A stretch of DNA of 64,000 nt from Rallus limicola (lineage: Eukaryota; Chordata; Aves; Gruiformes; Rallidae), in contig JAKCOZ010000018.1 in the NCBI GenBank assembly GCA_022605955.1, forward strand, positions 1,496,001 through 1,560,000. Reading direction: 5' to 3'. The notes under the pieces were generated by a model. It was not told the DNA's origin and did no database searches. It was given only the letters and a program-made list of their open reading frames with translations. Numbering within the stretch: the first letter of the stretch is position 1; each line of letters begins with the position of its first letter. Position numbers and translations under genes: made by a program. Of this stretch, positions 24,901 to 36,342 are shown in pieces.

Positions 24901-25916
24901 CACCTAAAAATATCCCAGGGCAGACCCGGTCCACAGGTCTGCATCCCTGCTTGGCTGGAGAGGTGGAGAGAAAGAGCATCATGTGCCAGAGAAGCTGCTC
25001 TGCTTAGAGCAGCGCTGAACAAGGCTGTGACCATGGGTGCCGTTTAACCCTGCCTTGGGGATGCTGACATTTCACTGTGGTTGCTCTGCCACGGCTTGAT
25101 GGGTTTTTCTGGGGCTCCAGGCCCATTCAGAGCAGATGGCCATGCTCCATGTGGCGTCAGACCTGGGGTCCTGCAGCCTCTGCAGTGAGTCTGCAGAGAC
25201 TTTTCCGAGCTCCACCTTTTCCCTGGGTACTTTAAAAGCATTAGTGCTGTGCTCTGTGGTACCGAAACGAGATGTAAATCAGTCACTACTCACATACCAG
25301 GAAAAAGTACTGCTGTGTCTTCACAGCAGCGCAGCATGCCTTCCACAGCAGCGCTGCTTGGTCCCCAGCTTTGCTGACAAGAGGGCATAAGATGACAAAA
25401 ATCAGTAGCAGTCACCCATATCTGTAACTAACACCCTCTTTGAGGACCTAGTCTGGGCTGAGCATGAGTCCTGCAGCAGGATGGAGGACTGGCTTGAACC
25501 CAGACCTCTCCTGATTCGGCTGCTGGAGCTGGTGCAGTGTCTCTGGGTGTTCCTGCAGTCAGTAAATAGGTGTATGCCCCCGCTGAACCCCGGCATTAGA
25601 TAGCTAAATTTTAGCCATAGAGGACTTCGAGTTTAGCATTTAGATGTCGAGTTATTTTGAATATTCTAAATAGTAACTTATCCAGTCCAATTGCAACTGG
25701 ACCAGAGAGATTCCACAGGATTTTCAGTGTGGTTTGTGCATCTCTGCACAGCACAACTGGACGTATCCGCTGCAGAGTTAGAAGTGACCCCCTTTTGCCT
25801 TCTCATCAGTGGTGACGTAGCGCTGCTCGCTGCCTTGCCAGAGCACACTGGGGAACAGGATTTAGTTACGGCTGCGTCTGGAAAGCTTTGGAGTTCGACC
25901 ACCCTCTCTCCCCATA
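18936..25916. other. GC-rich intergenic region, no gene recognised
   Basis: Many overlapping open frames occur on both strands because the sequence is GC-rich. None shows a known domain, repetitive protein signature or good splice context. I see no CR1 element in this stretch. It may hold exons too short or too diverged to recognise by eye. Confidence 0.6.
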
Positions 25917-26318
25917 TCATCTTTCCCACTGTCTGATCGTGGCTGCGAGCGCAGAGCAGTCCTCGTTGGTGGGGTAATCCAGCCGTGTCAGAGGAATGCA
26001 GGTTCTTCTCGTCTGCGGGATTTCAGGCATCGGCACGCCGAAGCTTCTCGCCAGCGGATGAACCTGATGATCTTGCAGGCCTTTCCTGTCTAAACATGAT
26101 GTCTCTGATGAGTTTTGCATGTGTCTGCACTCTTCACCCTGCAGTGCACTCATCTGCAGTGCGGTGGGTGGCTCCTTGGAGGTGGTGTGGGGGGAACCGG
26201 TTGGGAAAAGGCGCTTGGAGTACTCGACATACGCATCGTTGACTCCAAATTCCCCTGGCTGCTTTGGCAAGCGATAGGCAAAGACATCCCGCGGCTCCTC
26301 CCCGGCTCTTGTCGGCAT
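25917..26318 (-). CDS. Unidentified 133-codon open frame, probable real exon
   Basis: I do not recognise this protein. It reads from an ATG at 26318-26316 (MPTRAGEEPRDVFAYRLPKQ) through GEFGVNDAYVEYSKRLFP, and ends RLDYPTNEDCSALAATIRQW-ER then TGA. An in-frame TGA lies a short way upstream of the ATG, so it is either complete or a first exon. The residue mix is protein-like (scattered Tyr, Asp, Glu and Lys), unlike the Pro/Ser/Leu-heavy shadow frames around it. There is no signal peptide or membrane segment. Short, soluble, Tyr/Pro-containing proteins of this style occur among ciliary and sperm microtubule proteins, but that is only an impression. It could also be a decaying gene or chance. 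Confidence 0.45.
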   Translation of the reverse strand: MPTRAGEEPRDVFAYRLPKQPGEFGVNDAYVEYSKRLFPTGSPHTTSKEPPTALQMSALQGEECRHMQNSSETSCLDRKGLQDHQVHPLARSFGVPMPEIPQTRRTCIPLTRLDYPTNEDCSALAATIRQWER

Positions 26319-28650
26319 CCGTGTATCTCGGCACGCGCTCCTGGCTCACAGGCCCTTGTCGTGCTTTTCACTCGAGCCGTGAATGGACAGGTCCAAACCA
26401 CCAGCGTTTGGATTGAAGCACAAACATTCCCCTCTTGAAGGAGATCGTGCTGAGTGAGGAAGAGAGGCGTGGGGCAGCGGCCCAGGTGGTGTTGCCCCAA
26501 ATCTCTGCTTCCCCCTGGGCGGGAGAGAAAATGGCTTGCTGGTCTTGTGTGTGGTTTAGAGGGCGATGGGATTAGATGGGCAGTAAGGCTTGGGGCATGG
26601 TCTGACTGCAAGCTGGCACCGACCCTTCGGACTCCTGAATCCCAGCCTGCTGCTCCTTGGCACAGCACTACACCCCTCAGCGCAGCCCCTCTCTGTCTGA
26701 CCCTGGTCCGCAGGTGAGAGAGGGGGGCAGTGGGAGCACTGGGATGGGAAGGGGTCCTGGTTTTGGTACAGTGAATTGTCTTTCTCTAGCCGGTGCAATG
26801 TAGTGTTTGGGGCTGGGATGGGAGCAGTGCTGGGAACACACAGAGAGTTTAGTTGCTGCCCAGCAGTCAGGGACTTTTCAGATGTTCATATTTCCCTGCT
26901 AATAAGAGAGGGGGGGGCACCCAGGGAGCTGGGAGAGGACACAGCCAGGACAGGGGACCCAAACTGGACATATTCCATGCCAGTTACATCATGCCCAGCA
27001 ATAAGGGGGCTGGTGGGGGGAGGTAGCACTCAGCTCCAGGACGCGTAGCTTTGGGGACAGTCTGGTTTCGGGATGGCTCTGAGCTGTGCAGCTTGGTGAG
27101 ACACTGCATCATGTGTCACCAGTTGTGTGTATTTTGCTATAAAGTCTTGTTTTTATTATATCTATCCCTCTGCTAGCCCAGTAAACTCTCCTTATCCCAA
27201 CCCGTGAGGTTTAGGGGTTTTTTGAGGTTCTTTTTCTTCCCTTCCTCCCTCCCCTAATCCCCCCCCCACTCTCTTAGAGAGAGAGGCTGTGTGGTGCTGG
27301 GCTCTTGGCTGGAGTACAACCATGACACAAGGGCAGCAGGGCAGCAGGCAGAAAGCAGCCCCGTGATGCCATGAGCGATGGTGGCAGGGAAGCCTGCTTT
27401 GCAGAGACACCTTCTCTGTCTTGGCTGACCCATTTCTGAGAGAAAGCCACGTGGATCTTGCTCAGTACCTGGGCGAAGGTGGACATGGACAGCTGCAGTG
27501 CCTGGCAGGGGGCTGCCCTTTGCCTCGTGAGCTAAATTTACTCTGCAGGGCACCCACTAATGCTACTGGGGACCCAAACTGGGGATGGATGTACCACTGC
27601 GGGGCCCTATGGTCCAAAGTCCATCATTGATCACCCTGTGCTGTGGTGGCTGGGCCCATCTGGGCTGTGGGGACCGGCTGTGTGAGCACTGAGCTCATGG
27701 CCATCATGGAGCCTGCATGCCACTGTGGACCTCATGTCCAGAACTGGGCCTCAGCTGCAGCTACATTGGCAGTGAGGTGTAAGACCTGCTCACAGTGTGC
27801 TGTTTGGGCCTTTTTCCTCTCCAGGACAAAGTGAGCTGTGCTTAGCAAGAGGGGTGCACCAGTGTGGTGACAATGGGAGTGGGGAGGTGCAAGCAGCATC
27901 TCTGGGCTGTGCAGCACAGCGTGTGCTCCTGGCCATGTGAAGGCCCCAGCACTCCTGGCCTCCATCTCTCACATCTTACATGGGAAGCAGAGGTTGGTGG
28001 AGGGACAGCCATGGTGAGGGAAGGGGCTCCTCAGTGCCCAGTGCCCTGCACTCTTGGCTCGAGGACATGGTACCTGCTGCCCACCTGGGAGAGGGGCCAT
28101 GCGATCTTGTGTACATCCTGTGGGAGCCTTGGCCATGTCTTCAGGGAGGAGGTAACCCCTGCATGGAGAAGCCACCTTCAGCCACAAGCCTAGGGCACAG
28201 CTCTGCCTGGAGGCAGGTGTCCTCCCACCATGCCAAAGTCCCCCCTGAGAGACCCAGTGTGGGGCACGTTCGACAGGAGACAGAGCCATCGCCCCCATCT
28301 CTGCCTGGCTGTGGCGATGGGAAGCTGCTGAACACCAAGCCCTGCTCCAGGCTCAGCTCTGACCTGCACACCACAGGAGTGATGCTCTGCAGCACCTCAG
28401 GCCCACTGTCACCTGCACGCTCCACGAGCCCAGCATCGCTGGGGATGGGTACAAATGAGCACGAAGTACCAGAGGGCAGCAAAGAGACCACGGATCCTGC
28501 CTCTGCACCTGGGTGAGGGATGTGCTTCGGAAGAGAAGCTCAGACCACGAGCCAAGTGTCCTGGGAGCCACCTGAGAGCAGCCACCTCCGTGTTGTCACT
28601 CCAGAGAGACCCTGTCGAGGACAGACGATGCTTTGCTCACTAATCGTGTT
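26319..28650. other. GC-rich intergenic region, no gene recognised
   Basis: GC-rich sequence with long but unconvincing open frames on both strands. No repeats or RNA genes are recognised. Base composition changes to AT-rich at about 28640. Confidence 0.6.
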
Positions 28651-28967
28651 TCAGGACATATAATCCTTACTTCACACTTTTTCCCAGACAATATCTTTCC
28701 ATATAATCTTAATGATTCCTGCTGCAATAACAAATAGGCAGCCCTGAGAATAACTTCACACCGAATTGCTCGTGCCAAGAATCTCACCACTTGGCCCTTC
28801 TTTGGGTGTTTTCCCTCCAATCCATCTGCACAAACAGAAGTGGGCCAGTTCTCTGCCTCAGGAATGAGGAGATAAAAAGGCAATAATTTATTTTTCCACC
28901 AAAGCTAGAAGTATTTTATAGAATTTGCTCAAGTTTTTGTTTCAGGAAATTTCATCATGTCTCCAGG

Positions 28968-28995
28968 AAAAAAAAAAAAGGGGGGAAAAAAAAAA
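28968..28995. repeat. A12-G6-A10 homopurine tract
   Basis: Twelve A, six G and ten A in direct succession, on the border between the GC-rich and AT-rich regions. It is a low-complexity tract prone to slippage. Confidence 0.95.
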
Positions 28996-29039
28996 GGCAC
29001 CTAATTGGCCTCAGATTTTCTAACTCCCTTTTCGTTTTT

Positions 29040-29480
29040 GTAATATGAGGAGGTCTAGGTCATCTCAAGGTCACTGCAGTTAGTATTGCTTTAGTGCACC
29101 TCTGTGGATACCTCGTTTCTGGAGCAGTTTTTCCTTTCAAAACAGCCCCAGCCTGCTGCTGTAACGGCCACTTTCTTTGGCAACCGGTCGCATTCCTTTA
29201 GCATATGGAAATATTTTTTAAAACACATACCAGTGTACGCTGCTTATAGGTGAAACTCTCCATCGGAAAGGGAGCAAATGCTCCTAAGCTCTTTGAACCT
29301 TGTTATTGAAATCAAAAAAAGAATGAGAGAAGAGAAAGAATGCATCCCTCAGCTTTTACCGGCACGCCGCCAAGTCCTGTTATCTAGGTTGGAATCTTCG
29401 TTAATGTCAAAATAAAATGCTGGTGGTTATCAAATTAATAACAATGTTTTGCTTGGGAAAAATTTAATTTTACCACCCTC
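29040..29480. promoter_or_regulatory. Candidate distal enhancer (conserved-element-like sequence)
   Basis: No gene or repeat is visible. The stretch is AT-rich and dense in motifs typical of developmental enhancers: aacaatg (SOX-type) at about 29440, homeobox-like attaat and ttaattt cores, and aggtca-like half sites near 29055. Placement downstream of FBXW11, where FGF18 regulatory DNA lies in mammals, is the context argument. Conservation cannot be tested here. Confidence 0.25.
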
Positions 29481-29679
29481 CCAAGACTTCCTGCTGTCTT
29501 GATGTGTTGGCTTACAGAGCTTCAGCTGGCCAGTTCATCCCAGCCTAGGCTTAGCTTGAGTTTTCTGCTTGATTTTCCTTAGTGCAGCTGCAGGCTCCAC
29601 AGCTTCTGCCTTAGGAAAAAGTCTGTTACGTGGTAGCCTGCAAATGGGACAGCTGCTGAGTCTGAGCATGCTGTAGTTT

Positions 29680-29692
29680 GGGGGGGGGGGGG
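29680..29692. repeat. G13 homopolymer
   Basis: Thirteen consecutive G on the + strand, just after ctgtagttt. Such runs are slippage-prone and often mis-assembled. Confidence 0.95.
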
Positions 29693-30076
29693 TGTGGAAT
29701 AAAAAGAAGCAGCGTACCTGAATGACCAGATTTTTGGGAACAGAGAAGGGTAAGAAAGGATGGGAGCAAGGAGGTGCTGGTCCCTGCTCATTGCTCAGGA
29801 GTGGTGGCATGGAGGAGAAGAGCCAGGATAAAGTCTGGTGGGGTCAGCATGTTGCATTAAGCTCTGCGCCAACCCTCCCTGCAGCAAGGCTTTCCTTGGG
29901 ACGTGATCCTCTTAGCTTGGGGTTGCTGGGAGTTTCAGCCATGTATTTAAAGCAAAGGGGGGACATTCTGCATGGACCCCTCAGCATTGTCTCCATCTAG
30001 TTTGGTCTCTTCACATTGCTGGTGTCAAACCTGGCCAAAAATTTGCAATTTGCACTTGGAGTTGAGGTAAATGGGC

Positions 30077-31036
30077 TAAATCCAGCTGGAGGCTGGGCAC
30101 AAGTGGTGTCCCCCAGGGCTCAGTCCTGGGGCCAGTTCTGTTCAACATCTTTATCAATGACCTGGATGAAGGGGTTGAATGTTCCCTCAGTAAATTTGCA
30201 GATGACACTAAGCTGGGAGGAAGGGTTGATCTGCCTGAGGGTGGAGAGGCTCTTCAGAGGGATCTGAACAGGCGGAATGGATGGGCTGAGACCAATGGGA
30301 TGAGGTTTAACAAGGCCAATTTAGAGTCCTGCACCTGGGACAGAACAGCCCCGAGCAGCACTGCAGGCTTGGGGCAGAGCGGCTGGAGACCTGTCAGGTG
30401 GAGGAGGACCTGGGGGTGTTGGGTGACTGCTGACTGAACAGGAGCCAGCAGTGTACCCAGGTGGCCAAGAAGGCAAACAGCATCCTGGCTTGTGTCAGAC
30501 CCAACGTGGCCACAGGGCCAGGGCAGGGATTGTGCCCCTGTACTGATTGTGCACTGGTGAGGCCACACCTCGACTGCTGGGTCCAGTTCTGGGCTCCTCA
30601 CTACAGGAAGGACATGGAGGCCCTCGGGTGTGTCTAGAGGAGGGCCACCAGGCTGGGGAAGGGGCTGGAGAGCAGCAAACCTTCCGAGGAGCGGCTGAGG
30701 GAGCTGTGGGTATTCAGCCTGGAGGAGGCTGAAGGGAGACCTTCTCACTGCCTACACTGACCTGCCAGGAGGGTGCAGAGAGGTAGGGGTTGGTCTCTTC
30801 ACCCAAGTGATAGGTGATGGGACGAGGGCAGGGTCAGATCGGACATTAGGGAAAAGTTCTTCCCTGAAAGGGTTTTTGTGCCCTGGAACAGGTTGCCCAG
30901 GGAGGGGCTGAGTCACCAGTGTTTAAAAGACGGGTAGATGAAGTTCTCAGGGATATGGGTTAGTAAAGCACAGGTATGTTTTGACTCGATGATCTCAAGG
31001 GTCTTTTTTCCACCTGCGGATTCTGTGGTTCTGTAA
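30077..31036 (+). mobile_element. CR1 LINE, degraded reverse-transcriptase end plus 3' tail
   Basis: Around 30107-30240 the + strand translates as the end of the CR1 reverse transcriptase, including [20 protein letters not shown] text and FADDTKLGG. This is followed by the standard CR1 3' part (agctgtgggtattcagcctg, ggttgcccagggaggggctg) and a terminal gattctgtggttctgtaatt. Stop codons interrupt the reading frame (for example near 30431), and the 5' part is missing. It is an inactive 5'-truncated copy of about 0.96 kb. Confidence 0.93.
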
Positions 31037-31577
31037 TTTCACAAATAGAAGGCCCAAATGCAAGTGAAAATTGGAGGGGAGAGCCTGGACAAGTGTGGCA
31101 AGGGAGAAGGTGCTGCCACACAGACACACTCCCAATGCCAGGCCTAACACGATCTTTTAAATATTCTTGTAATGCTGAGGAAGGACAAACAGCTGGGCTC
31201 TGGGAGACAAGAGGTAAGCAGAGTGGACTGGCCAGCATGCTCAGTAGCAGTCTGCAGCAGCCATGGAGCATCTCAAGCGTGGGAAAGGCTCAGTGGAAAT
31301 ATGGACTGGTTCAAAGAGTAGGGCACAGCACCCAGCACCTAGGTTAGCTTCACTGTTGCATACATTTGCCAAATTCGGGTGGGACAGCTGATGGACAGGG
31401 AAAGGACCTCAGGAGATGGTGATGCTATGCCAGGGAGTTTAATTATAAGCAGGACTTGGAAAAAAGCTTGGTGTGGAAATGGTTGTGTTCCTGTAGGAGG
31501 TTGGCTTTCTTGGGGGTTGGTTTGGGTTTTTTTGGTTGGGGAAGTATGAGGTTAAGCAGAGTGCCAGGCTGGATCCT

Positions 31578-31652
31578 GGTACCAAGGAACAGTTGGACTA
31601 GATGATCCTGGAGGTCTTTTCTAAGCTTAATAATTCAGTGATTCTGTATCTG
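31578..31652 (+). mobile_element. CR1 LINE terminal fragment
   Basis: ggttggactagatgatcctggaggtctttt-like sequence ending in ttcagtgattctgtat is the extreme 3' end of a CR1 copy in + orientation. It is separate from, and only about 0.55 kb after, the larger CR1 piece at 30077-31036. Confidence 0.8.
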
Positions 31653-31871
31653 TGTGATTATCTGGTTGGGTTGTTTTTTTTTTAATTTAAAAAGTAATAA
31701 GAAAGAGTATGTATAGGAGAGGCTTTGTTGCAGTTTGAACCTTGTGCTCGCTGGAAATGTGCTGGTCCTTGTGTCCTCCCAGCTCTGAATTTTGGGTCAC
31801 ACCTAGCAGTTCCTCTGGAAATGTGACAAAGGCACAGGTTTGGGGCAGGCGGGGGGGGGCATGGGGTGTGG

Positions 31872-31886
31872 GTGTGTGTGTGTGTG
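31872..31886. repeat. Short (GT)n microsatellite
   Basis: About seven GT dinucleotides directly after a G-rich stretch (gcaggcggggggggcatggg). Confidence 0.9.
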
Positions 31887-34800
31887 TTTGCACTGTTCAC
31901 TTTGCAAAAATGCTTTCTTTCCACTCCATGCTGTCCTTAGAGCTGCTGTGTGCCCACTGCCAGCAATGCCTTCAGAGAAAGCTGCACTCGCCCAAAGGCA
32001 GGAGAGGCCAAGCCTTGCTTTGCTAAAGATCACGTTTCAGCAAGCGCAAAGGCCACTGATGCCCGAGCTGGTGACCTTGACAGGGCTTGGAGAGAAAACT
32101 GGGACAGAGGGAAAAAACATGTATTGAGGGCAAGCAGAGCCATGAAAGCAATATCAGAATGAGCCTTTTGTGGCCTGCAACACACATAGTGATTCTGCAA
32201 GATGAATTCATTTTCCCTTCAATGCCACACTTGCAGAGCCGGTTTGCTGCAGAGCCAGACTGCAGCAGGCGTGGGGTTTGCAGGTGTTTGAGCTAATGTT
32301 CACACCACGAGTAGCATGGTAGACTGGGGGGGTGGCATCCCCTCTCCTGGGGATGTGGGCTCTGGGTGGTTCAGATACTCACATCTGCTTGCTCATGGCT
32401 TTGTGTGAATCATTTCACTCAGGAACAGTAGAGCCTTGAGCTTGCTGAGGGACCCTTATTCTGCAGCCATATGCAAAGGAAAACTCTGTAGCTATTATTT
32501 CAGAGCTTAAGTTCTCTCTCTGCTGACCAGACGTGGCCTAATATCTGCAAGCTGGGAATGCAAAATGAAACACCATTATAGGTGATCTCTGTATAGCTGC
32601 TGATCCATCCGTGTTTCAGGCCTCGTGCTACTTTGGGTATACTGGGAGGGGAGCCCATTTAGAACATTAGGTTGGGGAGCAATGTGTTCCTACTGATGGT
32701 CTTAGACAAGATCTTTCACCCTCAAGGTTTTATTTTTCTCCGGTGTCTGATGACAACAGAGACAATAATGAGCCTGAAGCCAGGTTATTAGCTCTGGAGA
32801 GTTAGTTCCAACAGAGACCAGCCCTCAGTTAGGGACCAGGTTGGATGGCTGGGTTTTCAAAAGGGGCTCAGTACATCTCCTGTCATGTGGTTTTGAAAAT
32901 CTGGGACATGTGAGGGGCTGAATTTAAGCAAAGCAAAGCTTTTAAAAGTTGTGCCCCACTTGTGGTTGCTGAGAAGTCTGAATCCCACATGGCGATGAAG
33001 TCAAGTGTCCTTCCAGGTTGTATGGGACCCTCGTACCCAGCTGGTTTTCTGGTGAGTGGTATCATGGTTTGTTTGTGCCTTCTGCTTCATCCTTACCATT
33101 TTTTGCCATATTAGGCAAATAATAGCACTGGCAACAACGCCTGTAATAAATACTGCATATTTCTTCTGTTGATGAGTTTCCTGCAAATAGGTTTCTACGA
33201 GACAGACCTGCACACAAAGCTCTTGCTTGTGGAGTGTTGGTGAATTATTTGCCGTGACTAGCCTCTGGCTATTTACTGAGTTATGCAGCAAGTGATTAAT
33301 CATGTATGGTTGGTGCTTTTGTTTTGTTTTGCTTTTTCACTCCATGACCGGATAACTGAAACAAGAGGAGTGAAATGAGGAAATTCAAGTTGCCACATAA
33401 AGACTTCCAGCGTGAATGTTGGAGCCAACACACATTCATGTGAGAGCTGGCAAGACTTTTACTTCTTCCACTACCTCTGTGACATTTTGGCAATTCCTGA
33501 GCCCATCGCTGAGCTTTTAACTTGTCCCGTGTGACACAATCCAAACAGGCTGAGCCATGCTCCTTCTCTGTTACTGCAGTGACCAAAGAGCCTTCCAGAT
33601 GATATTCCTCTTCAAGGCAAACTGATATTTTCTTGTGTGAGAACTTTGTGGACTGGGTATGTGTCCTTTTTGCTCAGCCAGTGCTGCGGTGTGGTGTGAG
33701 CAGAGCATCAGCCTTCATGTGAACAACAGGGCTGCAGAAGTTCGAGGTAAATGGGGACACAACCCCAAGGCAAGATTTATTTTAGCTTATTCTGAGATAG
33801 TTCAAGGTCATTTGTGCCAAACCAGTGGCTTTAATTTTCCATCTTTGAGGAGAGTTCAGCACAAACCCAGCCTGATTCCCAGTAATAAAACCCTCAGTGG
33901 GAACAGGATCCCGTGGACGAGGAAGCATATGTGGTAGGGTACAGGCTGGCAGCAGGAACTCTTCTCAGCTGAGACCCTCCGCTTGTCCCAGTCACATTCA
34001 TGCTGGTGTCTGCTTGGCTTTGGCTAAGTTTGGATCCAGCAAACTTTCTCAAACAGGAAAATTAGGGACTAGGTGGGAACTGGTCTGAACCGAAATGCTC
34101 CTTGTGCATAGGATATGAAGACTACTGACTGAGAGCACGTGGTGCAGTGACCTCAAGGCTGTGGTTGGGTAAAACTAGCAGACATAGACAGCTGGAGTTG
34201 CTGTTGCTCTCTTTGGATTAATATTCCCCGTGTAATCAGTTTTTAGTACTTATGAGTATACCTGTTCATTACCTAGCGTCTTCAACATCCCAGAACATAT
34301 TGCTTGTAAATAGTTTCTGAGCACCTTCAGAAAGAGCCTCTTCCAAATGTAATCCCTCCAACTGTCTGGGCTTAAAGATTCCCTGATGCCTCAAGTAGAT
34401 GGGTGTTTTTTTTGTCCTTTTTTTAAACTCAAAGGCAAAGATTTTGAAAAATGTCATATGATTTTGGAAATCATGGTGGTTGAAGATTAATTTAGAGGCA
34501 CTGCTGAACTACTTTTTGCAATCCAGGTATTGAATTTCAAGCAGCTTGAGTCATATCCCGGAATAAAAATACTAAAAATTATTAGTTGTTTTTGAAATTT
34601 GTACTTATTATATCTTCTATTACCTTCTGCTCTCAGAACAAAGACCACTTTCAATTGCAACCATGCTCCTGGGCAGCAGGTATGAAACAGAAGACAAGAG
34701 AGAGTCAGTGCTTTGGCAAGCCTGGAACAGCTACACAAGGCAGAGAGCGAGCGAGAAAAGGAGCAGAGACAGACACTGGCACGTGCAAGTTCATTTAATC

Positions 34801-36328
34801 ACCTTGGGACTTCTTCAGGTACACTGAAGTCCATTTATACCTGGACCTTTGACCACCTTTTTTTCTCTGGGTTAGTTCATTGCGTGCTTTCATTGCACAG
34901 CTGATAATTGTGTATGGGTTTGTTTCGCACTTCCTTACCTCCAACACATGTAATGCCCTGTCTTGACTTCTGAGTGGCCAGAAAGATTTGGACTACATGT
35001 CTGGGCTGCTTCCTTGATAGGGAGGAAGAGTGGAGTCTATTTTCAAAATCTCTCTTATTCGTAAGTTATTTACACCCTTGGACAGGATTTTGATGGCAAA
35101 GCTGACGCTAATAGCAGGTGCAGATCTATTTTCAGAGCTACAGCAAGATCAGCACTGTCTCTCAGCACCTCCAGCCAACAGCAGCCGATTCTCTGCCCAA
35201 AGCATCCCATGACACCGCGATTCGGAGCCCTAATTCTTCCCCAGCACAAAATGGGGCCCCACTGCAGAGAACACGAGCTTGGCATGCAACTTGGAAATTA
35301 TTTCTCTCCCATATATTCAGCCACCTGGCTCAGCTGTCGATTAAGTAGGTTGTTCTCCTCACTTACTTTTGGGGCCAGTCCAACAGGGGTTGTCTCACTG
35401 AAAGAGAGTGTGGAAGGGGTCCCTATTTGCTTCTCACTCTTGAAAGGAATATCCAGCATTTAGGCAAAGCATCACATCTCCCCTCTCCCCAGTGAAGCCA
35501 CTGCCTGGTTCTGGAAGAGCATGTGAGTGCAGGTACATCACCCAAGTGTCCCATTCCTGCAGTATACCCCCTGGTGAGCTTTCAAATAAAGCTGCTCTCA
35601 AAGTTCTACAGGGCAGGGGAAAATGGTGTGGAATTCCAAGGGAAGCAGAGAGTGTTACTTTTTCCTTCAGAATGAAATAAAACTTCAGAGCTTACTGATA
35701 TCTCTTTGGCTGGTACTGCTCCATGGCTTGATCGTGTTGGCTTGTGCACATCCATTGCCATTGTTATGTCTGATATTCTCAAGAATACAAGCCTTTCTTT
35801 TGGGAAATGGGTTTTATTTGTTAACTTGTCTTCTCCCTTTTGGCTTGGTTGTGAAATCACGTAATAAAAAAATCACACACAAAAATAAGATCTTAAAAAT
35901 TCCATTTGCTGCAGAAAATAAGGAGTTCAGTGCTATTGCTGATGAAATGGAAGGGGTGGCTTCATGGATAGCTCAAAAAATATACAGTTACCATTTCAAG
36001 CAGTTGGTGAATGCAAATGTTTAGCAGGATGAACCATTTTATAGTGCTTTTCTTTTCTCCAGTTTGGCCCCAAAGACAACCAGAAATAGAGCAAAATATT
36101 AAATTACATATGTATTCTTAAGGTAAGGAATAAAGATTAAAACTGGTGAGATGGAATCTGTCACATCCAGGAAGTATATTGTCTAATTCCAGTGATTTGT
36201 GTGAAGCAAAATTTCTCATGTTGGGGATTGCTCAACTTCTGCGGTGTTACATGCAATTACCTTTTACTGCCTAGACAAACTTTTAGAGCATTAACCTGAG
36301 GTTTTCCATGTAATGTTCCAGATGCACG

Positions 36329-36342
36329 CCCCCCCCCCCCCC
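36329..36342. repeat. C14 homopolymer
   Basis: Fourteen C in a row after gatgcacg. It is the counterpart on the other strand of the G13 run at 29680, 6.6 kb away. Confidence 0.95.

Noticed and set aside
26150..26668. 172-codon minus-strand frame overlapping the 133-codon candidate
   Set aside because: The overlapping frame is Pro/Ser/His-rich and low in complexity; the 133-codon frame looks far more protein-like.
35623..36024. 133-codon + strand frame with two hydrophobic stretches
   Set aside because: AT-rich, with Lys/Asn and Leu runs, no upstream promoter signs, and no resemblance to a known small membrane protein. Kept only as a weak possibility.
29680..36342. G13 and C14 runs as an inverted repeat pair
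   Set aside because: Flanking sequences do not match, so they are independent homopolymers.
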